From: Blastococcus fimeti
GTDB taxonomy: Bacteria > Actinomycetota > Actinomycetes > Mycobacteriales > Geodermatophilaceae
Reading direction: 5' to 3'
Length of the DNA: 60,576 bases
NCBI GenBank assembly: GCA_900102115.1
Contig: FNAW01000011.1
Location: 1-60,576 of the forward strand
How positions within the stretch are numbered: the stretch's first letter is position 1; every line of letters starts with the position of its first letter. Positions 1 through 8,121 of the stretch are shown in pieces. The translations under genes were made by a program, and so were the position numbers. The notes under the pieces are model-generated. The model worked only from the letters and a program-made list of their open reading frames with translations, made no database searches and had not been told where the DNA came from.

Positions 1-135
1 GAGACGACCGCTTCCGAGACGACGGCGCCCACCACGACGGCTGCGGAGACCACGGCTTCGGAGACCACGGCTTCCGAGACGACCGCTGCTGAGACGACGG
101 CGTCCGAGACGACGGCCGCTGAGACGACGGCTTCC
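1..135 (+). repeat. 15-bp coding tandem repeat (ETTAS/ETTAA)
   Basis: Nine consecutive 15-bp units encode E-T-T-A-S, E-T-T-A-A or close variants (one reads T-T-T-A-A). The third codon positions vary between units, so the repeat is maintained at protein level. The array probably continues upstream of the window. Confidence 0.85.
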
Positions 136-1161
136 GAGGGTGAGCCGCTCGACGAGGGCGGCGAGGGGATCCCGGGCGGGGCCCAGTACGCGTTCGGCTC
201 CTCGATCGACGAGGCCATGACCGCCTTCGTCGAGGAGACCACCTGCGAGACCGGCGGCGAGGAGACGACGACTCCCACCACGACGGCTCCGTCGACCACG
301 GCCCCGGCCGACGAGGACTCCGACGAGACGGAGCCCACCACCACGGCTCCCGAGACCACGACCCCGACGACCTCGGCGCCGGTGACCTCGGCCCCTCAGA
401 CCACGCAGCCCCAGTCGCCGAAGGCGGTCATCCCGGCCGTCCGCGACATCGCGGCCGCCGTGGGCACCTCGTCGATCCTGGTCACCTGGAACGCTCCGGT
501 CGACACCACCGGCGTCGTGGGCTACCAGGCGTTCGCCAACCCGGTCGGTGCGCAGAGCACCGGTGAGATGGTCGCGTGCTTCGTCGACGCCGCCGCTCGC
601 AGCTGCCGCCTGGGCGTCGAGGCCGGCCGCGCGTACTCCGTCGGCGTGTTCGCCTTCGACAAGGACAAGGTCGCGAGCGAGGCCGGCGCCTTCGTCACGA
701 CCACGGTCGTCCCAGCCCCGGCCACGGCGGCCACCCCGCCGGCCGGCAACACCTCGCTGAAGAAGGCCGACGGCTCGGCGATCACCAACGTCACCGCCGG
801 TCAGACGATGACCCTCCGCGGCGAGGGCTACCTGCCCTTCTCCACGGTGGCGCTGTACGTCTACTCGACGCCCACGTTCCTGGGCAACGTGACCGCTGAC
901 CAGGACGGGCGCTTCACCGTCGACGTCACGATCCCGGCGAGCCTGGCCAGCGGCGAGCACAGCCTCGTGGCCAGCGGTGTGGACTTCAACGGCAACTCCT
1001 ACGTCATGCGGTCCGACTTCACGGTCGGCGCCGCCGGCGCGCAGCAGGCCAAGCTGCCCTTCACGGGTGCCTCGGTCGCGCTGCCCCTCCTCGGTGGCCT
1101 CGTGGCCGTCGGCGTGGGTGGTGGGCTGCTCGTCGCGGCCCGTCGTCGTAGCAACGCGTGA
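1..1161 (+). CDS. LPXTG-anchored Thr-rich surface protein (5' end outside window)
   Basis: The frame is open from the first base, so the N-terminus lies upstream. The visible part has a repeat of E-T-T-A-S/A pentapeptides, a Thr/Pro-rich linker, a fibronectin-III-like stretch (about bases 424-700), a second Ig-like stretch (about 745-1035), then an LPFTG sorting motif (1054-1068), a hydrophobic segment and a short Arg-rich tail. This is the classic order of a sortase-anchored wall protein: low-complexity stalk, folded domains, sorting signal. The next gene on the same strand is a sortase, which is the likely anchoring enzyme. Class E sortases usually prefer LAXTG, so LPFTG is slightly unusual. 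Ligand unknown; adhesion or surface display is inferred. Confidence 0.85.
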   Translation, partial: ETTASETTAPTTTAAETTASETTASETTAAETTASETTAAETTASEGEPLDEGGEGIPGGAQYAFGSSIDEAMTAFVEETTCETGGEETTTPTTTAPSTTAPADEDSDETEPTTTAPETTTPTTSAPVTSAPQTTQPQSPKAVIPAVRDIAAAVGTSSILVTWNAPVDTTGVVGYQAFANPVGAQSTGEMVACFVDAAARSCRLGVEAGRAYSVGVFAFDKDKVASEAGAFVTTTVVPAPATAATPPAGNTSLKKADGSAITNVTAGQTMTLRGEGYLPFSTVALYVYSTPTFLGNVTADQDGRFTVDVTIPASLASGEHSLVASGVDFNGNSYVMRSDFTVGAAGAQQAKLPFTGASVALPLLGGLVAVGVGGGLLVAARRRSNA

Positions 1162-1193
1162 CCCTCGCCGCCGATGGGCGGTAGCACTCCGGC

Positions 1194-1226
1194 CGGGCCC
1201 TGCTCCCCTCGTGGGAGCAGGGCCCG
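1194..1226 (+). terminator. Strong hairpin after LPXTG gene
   Basis: A perfect 14-bp stem (1194-1207 pairs with 1213-1226) closes a 5-nt loop about 30 nt after the stop codon of the surface protein. There is no U-tract, as is common in high-GC actinobacteria. It would separate the surface protein transcript from the sortase. Confidence 0.7.
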
Positions 1227-1268
1227 ATCCGTTGGGCGCGGGACCCGGATGCCAGGCGCCGGGTCACC

Positions 1269-1274
1269 TAGCAT
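1269..1274 (+). promoter_or_regulatory. Possible -10 box (TAGCAT) for the sortase
   Basis: TAGCAT fits the actinobacterial TANNNT -10 consensus and sits after the hairpin and about 65 nt before the sortase start. No convincing -35 box was recognised. Confidence 0.3.
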
Positions 1275-1339
1275 TCGCACCCGATGCTGTTCGGGATCAC
1301 GCGCACGCGCGCACAGCACGACGGAACCGGGGGAGCGGG

Positions 1340-2284
1340 ATGACGGACCCGGACTGGGCTCGGCGCGAGGACCGAACGGAGCCCCGGGGTCGGCTGCCCG
1401 AGCTCGGTGGCCTGCCGCCGCGGAGCCGGCCGCCGGTGCCCGGCCCCCCGGCCGCCGCGCCCGCTGACCAGCCCGTCGACGCGCCCGTCGACCGGGCGCG
1501 CGGCTGGGACACCTGGGGTGAGGCCTGGGCCGACGACGAGGGCCACGACGTCGACTGGGACGACGGCCCGCGCGGCCGCGGCTTCTGGCGCTCCGCCGCC
1601 CTGGGCGTCGGCGAGCTGCTGGTCACCGCCGGCATGGTGCTGCTGCTGTTCGTCGTCTACGAGGTCTACGTGACCGACTTCCTGACCGGGCAGAAACAGG
1701 ACGAGTTGAGCACCGAGCTGCGCGAGCAGTGGGCGAACGAGCCGGCTCCCGAGCGCGGCTCGATCACCCAGGTCGAGATCGGCGACGCCTTCGGGGTGCT
1801 GCGCATCCCGCGGCTGGGCGAGGACTACACCCGGGTCGTCCTCGAGGGCACCGAGGAGAAGCAGCTCGCCCAGGGCCCGGGCCACTACGTCGACTCCGCG
1901 ATGCCCGGCGAGGAGGGCAACGTCGCGCTCGCCGGGCACCGGGTGGGCAAGGGCTCGCCGTTCCTCGAGCTGGACGCGATGCAGGCGGGCGACCCGATCG
2001 TGGTCGAGACGAGGGACAGCTGGTTCGTCTACCGCGTCCTCGGTGACGACGACCCCAGCGGCATCCCCGGCATGCAGATCGTCAGCCCGACCACCGTCTC
2101 GGTGGTGTCGCCGACGCCCAACGCGGCGGCCACCGCCGCACCGACCGGCGCCTACCTGACCCTGACGACCTGCCACCCGCGCTACTCCGCACGGCAGCGG
2201 CTGATCATCCACGCACGTCTCGACGGCGGCGCGATCAGCAAGGCAGAGTTCCCCGACGGGCCCGACGCCCTCTTCGAACGCTGA
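1340..2284 (+). CDS. Class E-type sortase
   Basis: Membrane transpeptidase that cleaves a sorting signal and joins the protein to peptidoglycan. The 314-aa product has a Pro- and Asp-rich cytoplasmic head, one membrane segment (about residues 84-110) and a sortase fold with catalytic His200 (in ALAGHR), Cys278 (in TLTTCHPR) and an Arg about nine residues later (YSARQR). The start is set by a purine-rich ribosome site, GGGGGAGCGGG, ending just before ATG 1340; the reading frame is open further upstream but has no better start. It directly follows an LPFTG substrate gene and precedes a small membrane protein gene, an arrangement seen in other actinobacteria. All catalytic residues are intact. 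Confidence 0.9.
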   Translation: MTDPDWARREDRTEPRGRLPELGGLPPRSRPPVPGPPAAAPADQPVDAPVDRARGWDTWGEAWADDEGHDVDWDDGPRGRGFWRSAALGVGELLVTAGMVLLLFVVYEVYVTDFLTGQKQDELSTELREQWANEPAPERGSITQVEIGDAFGVLRIPRLGEDYTRVVLEGTEEKQLAQGPGHYVDSAMPGEEGNVALAGHRVGKGSPFLELDAMQAGDPIVVETRDSWFVYRVLGDDDPSGIPGMQIVSPTTVSVVSPTPNAAATAAPTGAYLTLTTCHPRYSARQRLIIHARLDGGAISKAEFPDGPDALFER

Positions 2285-2337
2285 GCCTCGTACGAACTCT
2301 GGGCCCTGCACGAACGCTGACTCCGGGAGACCTGATC

Positions 2338-2493
2338 ATGTACAGCTGGATCTGGCGGCACCTGCCCGGTGGCACGCCGAGCAAGACGCTGCTCTCCCTG
2401 GTCCTCGTGGCCGCGGTGGCCGCACTGCTGCTGTTCGTCGTCTTCCCGTGGGTCGAGCCCCGGCTGCCGTTCAACGACGTCACGGTCGACTGA
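2338..2493 (+). CDS. Small single-span membrane protein next to sortase
   Basis: A 51-aa product starting M-Y-S-W-I-W-R-H-L-P-G, then one hydrophobic helix and a Pro/Phe-rich end. A GGGAG element precedes ATG 2338 at a usable distance, and it lies 53 nt after the sortase on the same strand. Short proteins with this MYxWIWRHLPG opening are common next to class E sortase genes in actinobacteria. The function is not known to me; a role near the sortase or division-site membrane is only inferred. Confidence 0.7.
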   Translation: MYSWIWRHLPGGTPSKTLLSLVLVAAVAALLLFVVFPWVEPRLPFNDVTVD

Positions 2494-2608
2494 GCCAGGT
2501 AAAGACCGCGCAACGATCGCGGCCGGGTCCGCCTTCGGGTGGCCGACCTGCGCGGACGGGGGAAAGGTCGGGGGCGGACGACGACCCTCGACGCATCCGG
2601 AGGCCCCC

Positions 2609-4135
2609 GTGCGCGCCACCCGACCGCTCGCCCTCGCCGCTGCCGGCGCCCTCGCGCTGACCGCCTGCGGGGGAGGGGATTCCGTGGACACCGGCGGCGG
2701 CGGGGACGGCGGTGGGGACAACACCCTGGTCGCCGCCGTCAGCGCCCAGCCCGACCAGCTCGACCCGCACGTCACCACGGCGTACGCGAGCTTCCAGGTG
2801 CTGGAGAACGTGTACGACACCCTCGTGGTCCCGGATCCGGAGGACCTCACGATGCAGCCGAGCCTCGCGACCGAGTGGGAGACCAGCGAGGACGACCTGG
2901 AGTGGCGGTTCACGCTCCGGGACGGCGTGACGTTCCACGACGGCAGCGAGTTCGACTCCGCGGACGTCGTCTACTCCTACAACCGGATCATCGACGAGGA
3001 GCTCAGCAACTCCTTCCGCTTCCAGAACGTCGAGTCCGTCGAGGCCGACGGCCCGGAGACCGTCGTCATCCGGCTGACGCAGCCGACGCCGAACCTGCTG
3101 GAGCGGATCGGCTCGTTCAAGGGGATGGCGATCCTCCCGGAGAACGCCGCCGAGGACCTCGACCTCACCACCGAGGCCAACGGGACCGGCCCCTTCCAGC
3201 TGGAGAGCTCCGACGCCAGCAGCACCGTGCTCACCGCCTACGAGGACTACTGGGACGGGGCGCCGAGCGTCGACGGCGTCGAGTTCCGCTACATCACCGA
3301 GCCGGCCGCGGCGCTCACCGCGCTGCAGAACGGCGAGGTGCAGTGGACCGACAACGTGCCGCCGCAGCAGATCGAGTCGCTCGGGGACGACGACTCCGTC
3401 GAGCTGGAGACCACGGCCAGCGTCGACTACTGGTACATGTCCATGAACTACGCCCGCCCGCCGTTCGACAACCGCGACGTGCGGCGCGCGATCTCCTTCG
3501 CCATCGACCGCGAGGAGGTGGCCGAGGCGGCCTGGTTCGGCGCGGCGCAGGCCAACCAGACGGCGATCCCCGAGGACAGCTTCTTCTACTACGACTACGC
3601 GCCGTTCGAGCGCGACCCCGAGCAGGCCCGCCAGCTGCTGGCGCAGGCCGGCGTGACGACGCCGCTGACGATGGGCCTGATGGTCACCGACGAGTACCCC
3701 GAGACGGTGACGGCGGCGCAGGTGATCGCCGGCCAGCTCGAGGAGGTCGGGATCACCGTCGAGATCGAGACGCTGGACTTCGCCACCTGGCTGGACCGCC
3801 AGGGCGAGGGCGACTACGACGCCTTCTTCCTGGGCTGGCTGGGCAACCTCGACCCGGCGGCCTACTACCAGGAGCAGCACCAGACCGACGGGCCCAACAA
3901 CTACCAGGGCTACAGCAACCCGCAGGTCGACCAGTTGCTGCAGCAGGGGGCCACGGAGACCGAGGACGAGGCCCGCAAGGCGATCTACGACCAGGCGGCG
4001 CAGATCATCGTCGACGACGTCTCCTACCTGTACCTCTACAACCCCGACGTGGTGCAGGCCTGGGCGCCGGGGCTGTCGGGCTACCAGATCCGGGCGGACA
4101 AGGCGATCAACTTCGAGAACGTGGAGCTGCCCTGA
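2609..4135 (+). CDS. ABC transporter substrate-binding lipoprotein (peptide/nickel family)
   Basis: Extracytoplasmic solute receptor of a DppA/OppA-type importer. The 508-aa product starts at GTG 2609 behind CGGAGG with a 5-nt spacer. A signal peptide ends in a lipobox, LTAC, followed by a Gly-rich tether, so the mature protein is lipid-anchored. The rest matches the family 5 solute-binding fold (for example the N-terminal Q-P-D-Q-L-D-P-H stretch and the motif with DNRDVRRAI). It heads an operon with two permeases and two ATPases. Peptides are the default substrate; nickel or glycosides are possible. Confidence 0.92.
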   Translation: MRATRPLALAAAGALALTACGGGDSVDTGGGGDGGGDNTLVAAVSAQPDQLDPHVTTAYASFQVLENVYDTLVVPDPEDLTMQPSLATEWETSEDDLEWRFTLRDGVTFHDGSEFDSADVVYSYNRIIDEELSNSFRFQNVESVEADGPETVVIRLTQPTPNLLERIGSFKGMAILPENAAEDLDLTTEANGTGPFQLESSDASSTVLTAYEDYWDGAPSVDGVEFRYITEPAAALTALQNGEVQWTDNVPPQQIESLGDDDSVELETTASVDYWYMSMNYARPPFDNRDVRRAISFAIDREEVAEAAWFGAAQANQTAIPEDSFFYYDYAPFERDPEQARQLLAQAGVTTPLTMGLMVTDEYPETVTAAQVIAGQLEEVGITVEIETLDFATWLDRQGEGDYDAFFLGWLGNLDPAAYYQEQHQTDGPNNYQGYSNPQVDQLLQQGATETEDEARKAIYDQAAQIIVDDVSYLYLYNPDVVQAWAPGLSGYQIRADKAINFENVELP

Positions 4136-5073
4136 CCGGGTACGTCCTCCGCCGCACCGGTCAGTCGGTGGTGGTGCTGGCGGGGGTCAGCGTCATCGTG
4201 TTCGGCCTGGTCCACCTGGTGCCGGGCGACCCGGTGCGGCTCGCGCTGGGCACCCGCTTCTCGCAGGACACCTACGACGCGCTGCGTGAGCGCTCCGGCC
4301 TGGACCAGCCGCTGGTCACCCAGTTCTTCGACTGGCTGGGCCGGGCGCTCAGCGGCGACCTGGGCGTCAGCTTCCGCAGCGGTGACACCGTCACCTCGCT
4401 GATCGCCGAGCGGCTGCCGGCCACCCTCACGCTGGCGTTCGCCTCGATCCTGGTGGCGCTGGTGATCGCGGTCCCGCTGGGCACGATCTCCGCCCTCCGG
4501 CCGCGCTCCATCATCGACCGGTTCGCCACCCTGATCAGCCAGTTCGGCATCTCGGTTCCGGAGTTCTGGATGGCCATCGTGCTCATCCTGGTGTTCGCCG
4601 GCACCCTGGGCTGGCTGCCGTCGGGTGGCTACGTGCCGCTGAGCGAGGACCCGCTGGGCTGGCTGGAGCGGCTGGTCATGCCGGCGGTGGTCACCGGTGT
4701 GGTGTCCGGCTCGGTCATCACCCGCTTCGTGCGGTCCAGCGTGCTGGAGGCGCTCGGCGCGGACCACGTGCGGACGGCGCGGGCGAAGGGGCTGCCCGAG
4801 CGGCAGGTGTTCACCTGGCACGTGCTCCGCAACGCCCTGCTGCCGCTGGTCACCGTGACCGGCGTGCAGCTGGCCTACCTGCTGTCCGGCGTCGTCGTCG
4901 TGGAGATCGTCTTCTCCTGGCCGGGGCTGGGGCAGCTGGCGCTGCAGTCGGTGCAGGCGCGGGACTACCCGGTGCTGCAGGGCGCGATCCTGCTGTTCGC
5001 GATCGTCTTCCTGGTCATCAACCTGGTCGTCGACCTGCTCTACACCGCCATCGACCCGCGGATCCGGCGATGA
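4132..5073 (+). CDS. ABC transporter permease (DppB type)
   Basis: First membrane subunit of the importer, 313 aa, six membrane segments, with the conserved H-L-V-P-G-D-P loop near the N-terminus and the EAA-type coupling loop (DHVRTARAKGLPE). No ATG, GTG or TTG lies where the family N-terminus requires it; the next in-frame GTG (4168) would delete conserved residues. The most likely start is CTG 4132, which overlaps the previous stop as CTGA and has GGAG six nt upstream. The other junctions in this operon also overlap by four bases (ATGA, GTGA, GTGA), supporting this choice. Confidence 0.88.
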   Translation: MTGYVLRRTGQSVVVLAGVSVIVFGLVHLVPGDPVRLALGTRFSQDTYDALRERSGLDQPLVTQFFDWLGRALSGDLGVSFRSGDTVTSLIAERLPATLTLAFASILVALVIAVPLGTISALRPRSIIDRFATLISQFGISVPEFWMAIVLILVFAGTLGWLPSGGYVPLSEDPLGWLERLVMPAVVTGVVSGSVITRFVRSSVLEALGADHVRTARAKGLPERQVFTWHVLRNALLPLVTVTGVQLAYLLSGVVVVEIVFSWPGLGQLALQSVQARDYPVLQGAILLFAIVFLVINLVVDLLYTAIDPRIRR

Positions 5074-5975
5074 CGGCCCCCCCGGAGCCGGCTGCCGTGT
5101 CGCTGAAGCCGGCGCGGCCGCGGTGGCGCGAGACGCTCGGCCTGCTGGCGCGCAACCCGACCGCCGCGGTGTCGGCGGTGCTGCTGCTCGCCATCGTGCT
5201 GATCGCGGTCTTCGACGAGACGCTCGCGCCGCAGGGGCCCAACGAGATCTCGGTCGGCGACCGGCTGCAGTCGCCGAGCTGGGCGCACCCGTTCGGCACC
5301 GACGACCTGGGCCGGGACATCCTCAGCCGGGTGATCCTGGGTGCCGGGGTGTCGCTGCGGGTCGGCTTTCTGGCCGTGGGCATCGCGCTGGTCATCGGCA
5401 CCGTCATCGGCCTGCTCGCCGGGTTCTACGGCCGGTGGGTCGACGACGTCCTGATGCGGATCATGGACATGCTCTTCGCCTTCCCGGCCGTGCTGCTGGC
5501 CATCGCCGTCCTGGCGGTGCGCGGGGCGGGGTCGGGCAACACCGCGCTGGCCATCGGGATCGTCTACATCCCGGTCTTCGCCCGGGTGACCCGCGCCAGC
5601 GTGCTGGGGGTGCGGGAGGAGGTCTACGTGCGGGCCTCGCGCTCGGTGGGCGCCTCGGACCTCCGGCTGCTCACCCGGCACGTGCTGCCCAACGCTGCGC
5701 CGCCGATCATCGTCCAGACCTCGATCAGCCTGGCCTTCGCGGTGCTGGCCGAGGCCGCGCTCTCCTTCCTCGGCCTGGGCACCCAGCCGCCCAACCCCTC
5801 GTGGGGGCTGATGCTCGCCGAGGGCCGCGGCTTCATCGACCTGGCCTGGTGGCTGGCCTTCTTCCCGGGGATGGCGATCTTCCTGACCGTGCTCTGCTTC
5901 AACCTGCTCGGCGACGGGCTGCGCGACGTCCTGGACCCGAAGCAGCGGACGCTCATGGCCGGGGGTGGCAGGTGA
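5070..5975 (+). CDS. ABC transporter permease (DppC type)
   Basis: Second membrane subunit, 301 aa, with the family's N-terminal Arg-rich head, a first helix, a periplasmic loop containing HPFGTDDLGRD, then five further helices and the cytoplasmic EAA loop (VYVRASRSVGASD) that contacts the ATPases. ATG 5070 overlaps the dppB-like stop as ATGA, indicating translational coupling. Intact and of normal length. Confidence 0.92.
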   Translation: MTAPPEPAAVSLKPARPRWRETLGLLARNPTAAVSAVLLLAIVLIAVFDETLAPQGPNEISVGDRLQSPSWAHPFGTDDLGRDILSRVILGAGVSLRVGFLAVGIALVIGTVIGLLAGFYGRWVDDVLMRIMDMLFAFPAVLLAIAVLAVRGAGSGNTALAIGIVYIPVFARVTRASVLGVREEVYVRASRSVGASDLRLLTRHVLPNAAPPIIVQTSISLAFAVLAEAALSFLGLGTQPPNPSWGLMLAEGRGFIDLAWWLAFFPGMAIFLTVLCFNLLGDGLRDVLDPKQRTLMAGGGR

Positions 5976-7045
5976 GCGGGCAGCCGGTGCTGGAGGTCGA
6001 GGACCTGCGGGTGCGGCTGCGCACCCCGCGCGGCCCGGCGGACGTGGTGAACGGGCTCTCCTACACCGTGGGCGCGGGGGAGACCGTCGCCGTGGTGGGG
6101 GAGTCGGGCAGCGGCAAGAGCGTCTCGGTGCTCGCGCTGCTCGGCCTGCTGCCGTCGGGGGTGGCGACGGTGACCGGCTCGGCACGGCTTCAGGGCGAGG
6201 ACCTGCTCACCATGCGGCCCGACCGGCTGCGTCAGGTGCGCGGCCCCGGCGCGGGCATGGTGTTCCAGGACCCGATGACCTCGCTGAACCCGGTGCTGAC
6301 CATCGGCCGGCAGGTGGTCGAGGGCATCCGCGCGCACAGCGACCTGGACAAGGCGGCCGCCCGGCGCCGCGCCGCGGAACTGCTCGCCGAGGTGGGCCTG
6401 CCCGATCCCGAGGGCACGCTGGACCGCTATCCGCACGAGCTCTCCGGCGGCATGCGGCAGCGGGTGATCATCGCCATCGCGCTGTCGAACTCCCCGGCGC
6501 TGCTCATCGCCGACGAGGCGACGACGGCGCTCGACGTCACCGTGCAGGCGCAGATCATCGACCTGGTCGAGAAGCTCCAGGCCGAGCGCGGCACCGGGGT
6601 CATCTGGATCACCCACGACCTGGGCGTGGTCGCGGGCATCGCCGACCGGGTGCTGGTCATGTACGGCGGGCGGTGCGTGGAGGACGGCACGGTCGACGAC
6701 GTCCTGGAGAACCCGGTCCACCCGTACACCCGCGGGCTGCTGGGCGCCCTGCCCGACCTGGCCCAGCCGGCCGTCGACGGCGTCGTCCCCGACCTGGCCA
6801 CGGTGCCCGGGGTGCCGCCCGCCCCGACCGACCTGCCGAAGGGCTGCGTGTTCTGGCCGCGCTGCCCGGTCCGCGGTGACGCGCGCTGCGAGACCGAGCA
6901 GCCGCCGCTGACCGTCATCGGCTCGGCCGACGTGGTGCTGCCGCACCGCGCCGCGACCTGGTGCACCGAACGGACTTTCGGCGCCGAAAGTCCGGGGGTG
7001 GGGCGGACTTTCGGTGCAGAAAGTCCGGAGGGGGGTCTCCGGTGA
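5972..7045 (+). CDS. ABC transporter ATP-binding protein (DppD type)
   Basis: Nucleotide-binding subunit of the importer, 357 aa. Walker A GESGSGKS, signature LSGGM, Walker B ALLIADEAT and the C-terminal oligopeptide/dipeptide module with a cysteine cluster (CVFWPRC) are present. GTG 5972 overlaps the previous stop (GTGA). The last ~25 codons run through two copies of a 22-bp palindrome, adding the repeated peptide RTFGAESP to the C-terminus; homologues normally end before this. The extension therefore looks like repeat insertion that kept the frame open up to the start of the next gene. Confidence 0.9.
   Translation: MSGQPVLEVEDLRVRLRTPRGPADVVNGLSYTVGAGETVAVVGESGSGKSVSVLALLGLLPSGVATVTGSARLQGEDLLTMRPDRLRQVRGPGAGMVFQDPMTSLNPVLTIGRQVVEGIRAHSDLDKAAARRRAAELLAEVGLPDPEGTLDRYPHELSGGMRQRVIIAIALSNSPALLIADEATTALDVTVQAQIIDLVEKLQAERGTGVIWITHDLGVVAGIADRVLVMYGGRCVEDGTVDDVLENPVHPYTRGLLGALPDLAQPAVDGVVPDLATVPGVPPAPTDLPKGCVFWPRCPVRGDARCETEQPPLTVIGSADVVLPHRAATWCTERTFGAESPGVGRTFGAESPEGGLR
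6971..7027 (+). repeat. Tandem pair of 22-bp palindromes (type A), inside dppD-like gene
   Basis: Copy 1 (6971-6994) is a perfect palindrome with arms CGGACTTTC / GAAAGTCCG around GGCGCC. Copy 2 (7004-7027) has the same arms around GGTGCA. Nine bases separate them. The same tandem pair occurs at 29459-29515. Here both copies are translated as the end of the ATPase. Confidence 0.9.
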
Positions 7046-8073
7046 GCGGTGGCGACGTGCTGGTCTCTGCGCGCGGGCTGGAGGTGCACTTCCCGATCGG
7101 CGGCGGCTTCCGCCGGAAGCCGGCCGGGGTGCTGCGCGCCGTCGACGGCGTGGACCTCGACATCGTCCGCGGCGAGACGTTGGGCCTGGTGGGGGAGTCC
7201 GGCTGCGGGAAGTCGACGCTGGGCAACGCGCTGCTGCGGCTGGTGCCCACCACCGGCGGCACCCTGACCTTCGACGGCACCGATCTCACCGGGCTGCAGG
7301 GGCGCCGGCTCAAGGAGCTGCGCCGCCGCGCCGGGATGGTGTTCCAGGACCCGTTCGCCTCGCTGGACCCCCGCCGCACCGTGGCGCAGACGGTGAGCGA
7401 GCCCCTGGAGGTGCACGGGCTGCGCACGGGGCGGGACAAGGCCACCCGGGTCGCCGAGCTGCTGGAGCTGGTCGGCCTCGACCCGGGCGTCGCCGGCCGG
7501 TACCCGCACGAGTTCTCCGGTGGCCAGCGGCAGCGGGTCGGCATCGCCCGTGCGCTGGCCGGCGAGCCGGACTTCCTGGTGTGCGACGAGGCGATCGCCT
7601 CCCTGGATGTCAGCGTGCAGGCGCAGGTGCTCAACCTGCTGCGCCGGCTGCAGCGGCAGCTCGGGCTCACGCTGCTGTTCATCTCCCACGACCTCTCCGC
7701 CGTGCGGCACATCTCCGACCGGATCGCGGTCATGTACCTGGGCCGGGTGGTCGAGATCGGGCCCGCGGAGGCCGTCGGCACCGACCCGCAGATGCCCTAC
7801 ACGCAGGCGCTGCTCTCGGCGGTGCCGCTGCCGCACCCGAAGCTCGAGCGCGAGCGGAAGCGGATCGTCCTCACCGGCGACGTCCCCTCGCCGGCCGCCG
7901 TCCCGAGTGGCTGCCGGTTCCGCACCCGGTGCCCGTACGTCTTCGAGCCCTGCGACGACGTCGACCCCGCGCTGCAGCCGGTCGGGGCGCCCGGTCAGCA
8001 GGCGGCCTGCCACCTGCACGGCGTCGTCGGCACCCCCGCGACCACCCCCGAGGGCGTCACCGCCACCCCCTGA
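7042..8073 (+). CDS. ABC transporter ATP-binding protein (DppF type)
   Basis: Second nucleotide-binding subunit, 343 aa, with Walker A GESGCGKS, Q-loop (MVFQDPFASLDP), signature FSGGQRQR, Walker B FLVCDEA and a C-terminal cysteine cluster (CRFRTRCPY). GTG 7042 overlaps the DppD stop (GTGA) and is preceded by GGAGGGGGG. An alternative ATG-like start at 6961 would include the palindromes and is rejected. Last gene of the importer operon; a long hairpin repeat follows the stop. Confidence 0.92.
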   Translation: MSGGDVLVSARGLEVHFPIGGGFRRKPAGVLRAVDGVDLDIVRGETLGLVGESGCGKSTLGNALLRLVPTTGGTLTFDGTDLTGLQGRRLKELRRRAGMVFQDPFASLDPRRTVAQTVSEPLEVHGLRTGRDKATRVAELLELVGLDPGVAGRYPHEFSGGQRQRVGIARALAGEPDFLVCDEAIASLDVSVQAQVLNLLRRLQRQLGLTLLFISHDLSAVRHISDRIAVMYLGRVVEIGPAEAVGTDPQMPYTQALLSAVPLPHPKLERERKRIVLTGDVPSPAAVPSGCRFRTRCPYVFEPCDDVDPALQPVGAPGQQAACHLHGVVGTPATTPEGVTATP

Positions 8074-8074
8074 C

Positions 8075-8119
8075 CTGCTTCTCCGCGGAAGAGCGGGCTG
8101 CTTTTCCGCGGAGAAGCAG
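8075..8119. repeat. Tandem 22-bp palindromes (type C) between convergent genes
   Basis: Bases 8075-8090 pair perfectly (16 bp) with 8104-8119. The segment can also be read as two 22-bp imperfect palindromes (8075-8096, 8098-8119) with a CCGCGG centre. It fills almost the whole gap between the importer operon and the opposing MFS gene, so it may act as a bidirectional terminator. Confidence 0.8.
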
Positions 8120-8121
8120 AG

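Noticed and set aside
1..135. CRISPR-like array
   Set aside because: Units are 15-bp in-frame coding repeats without spacers.
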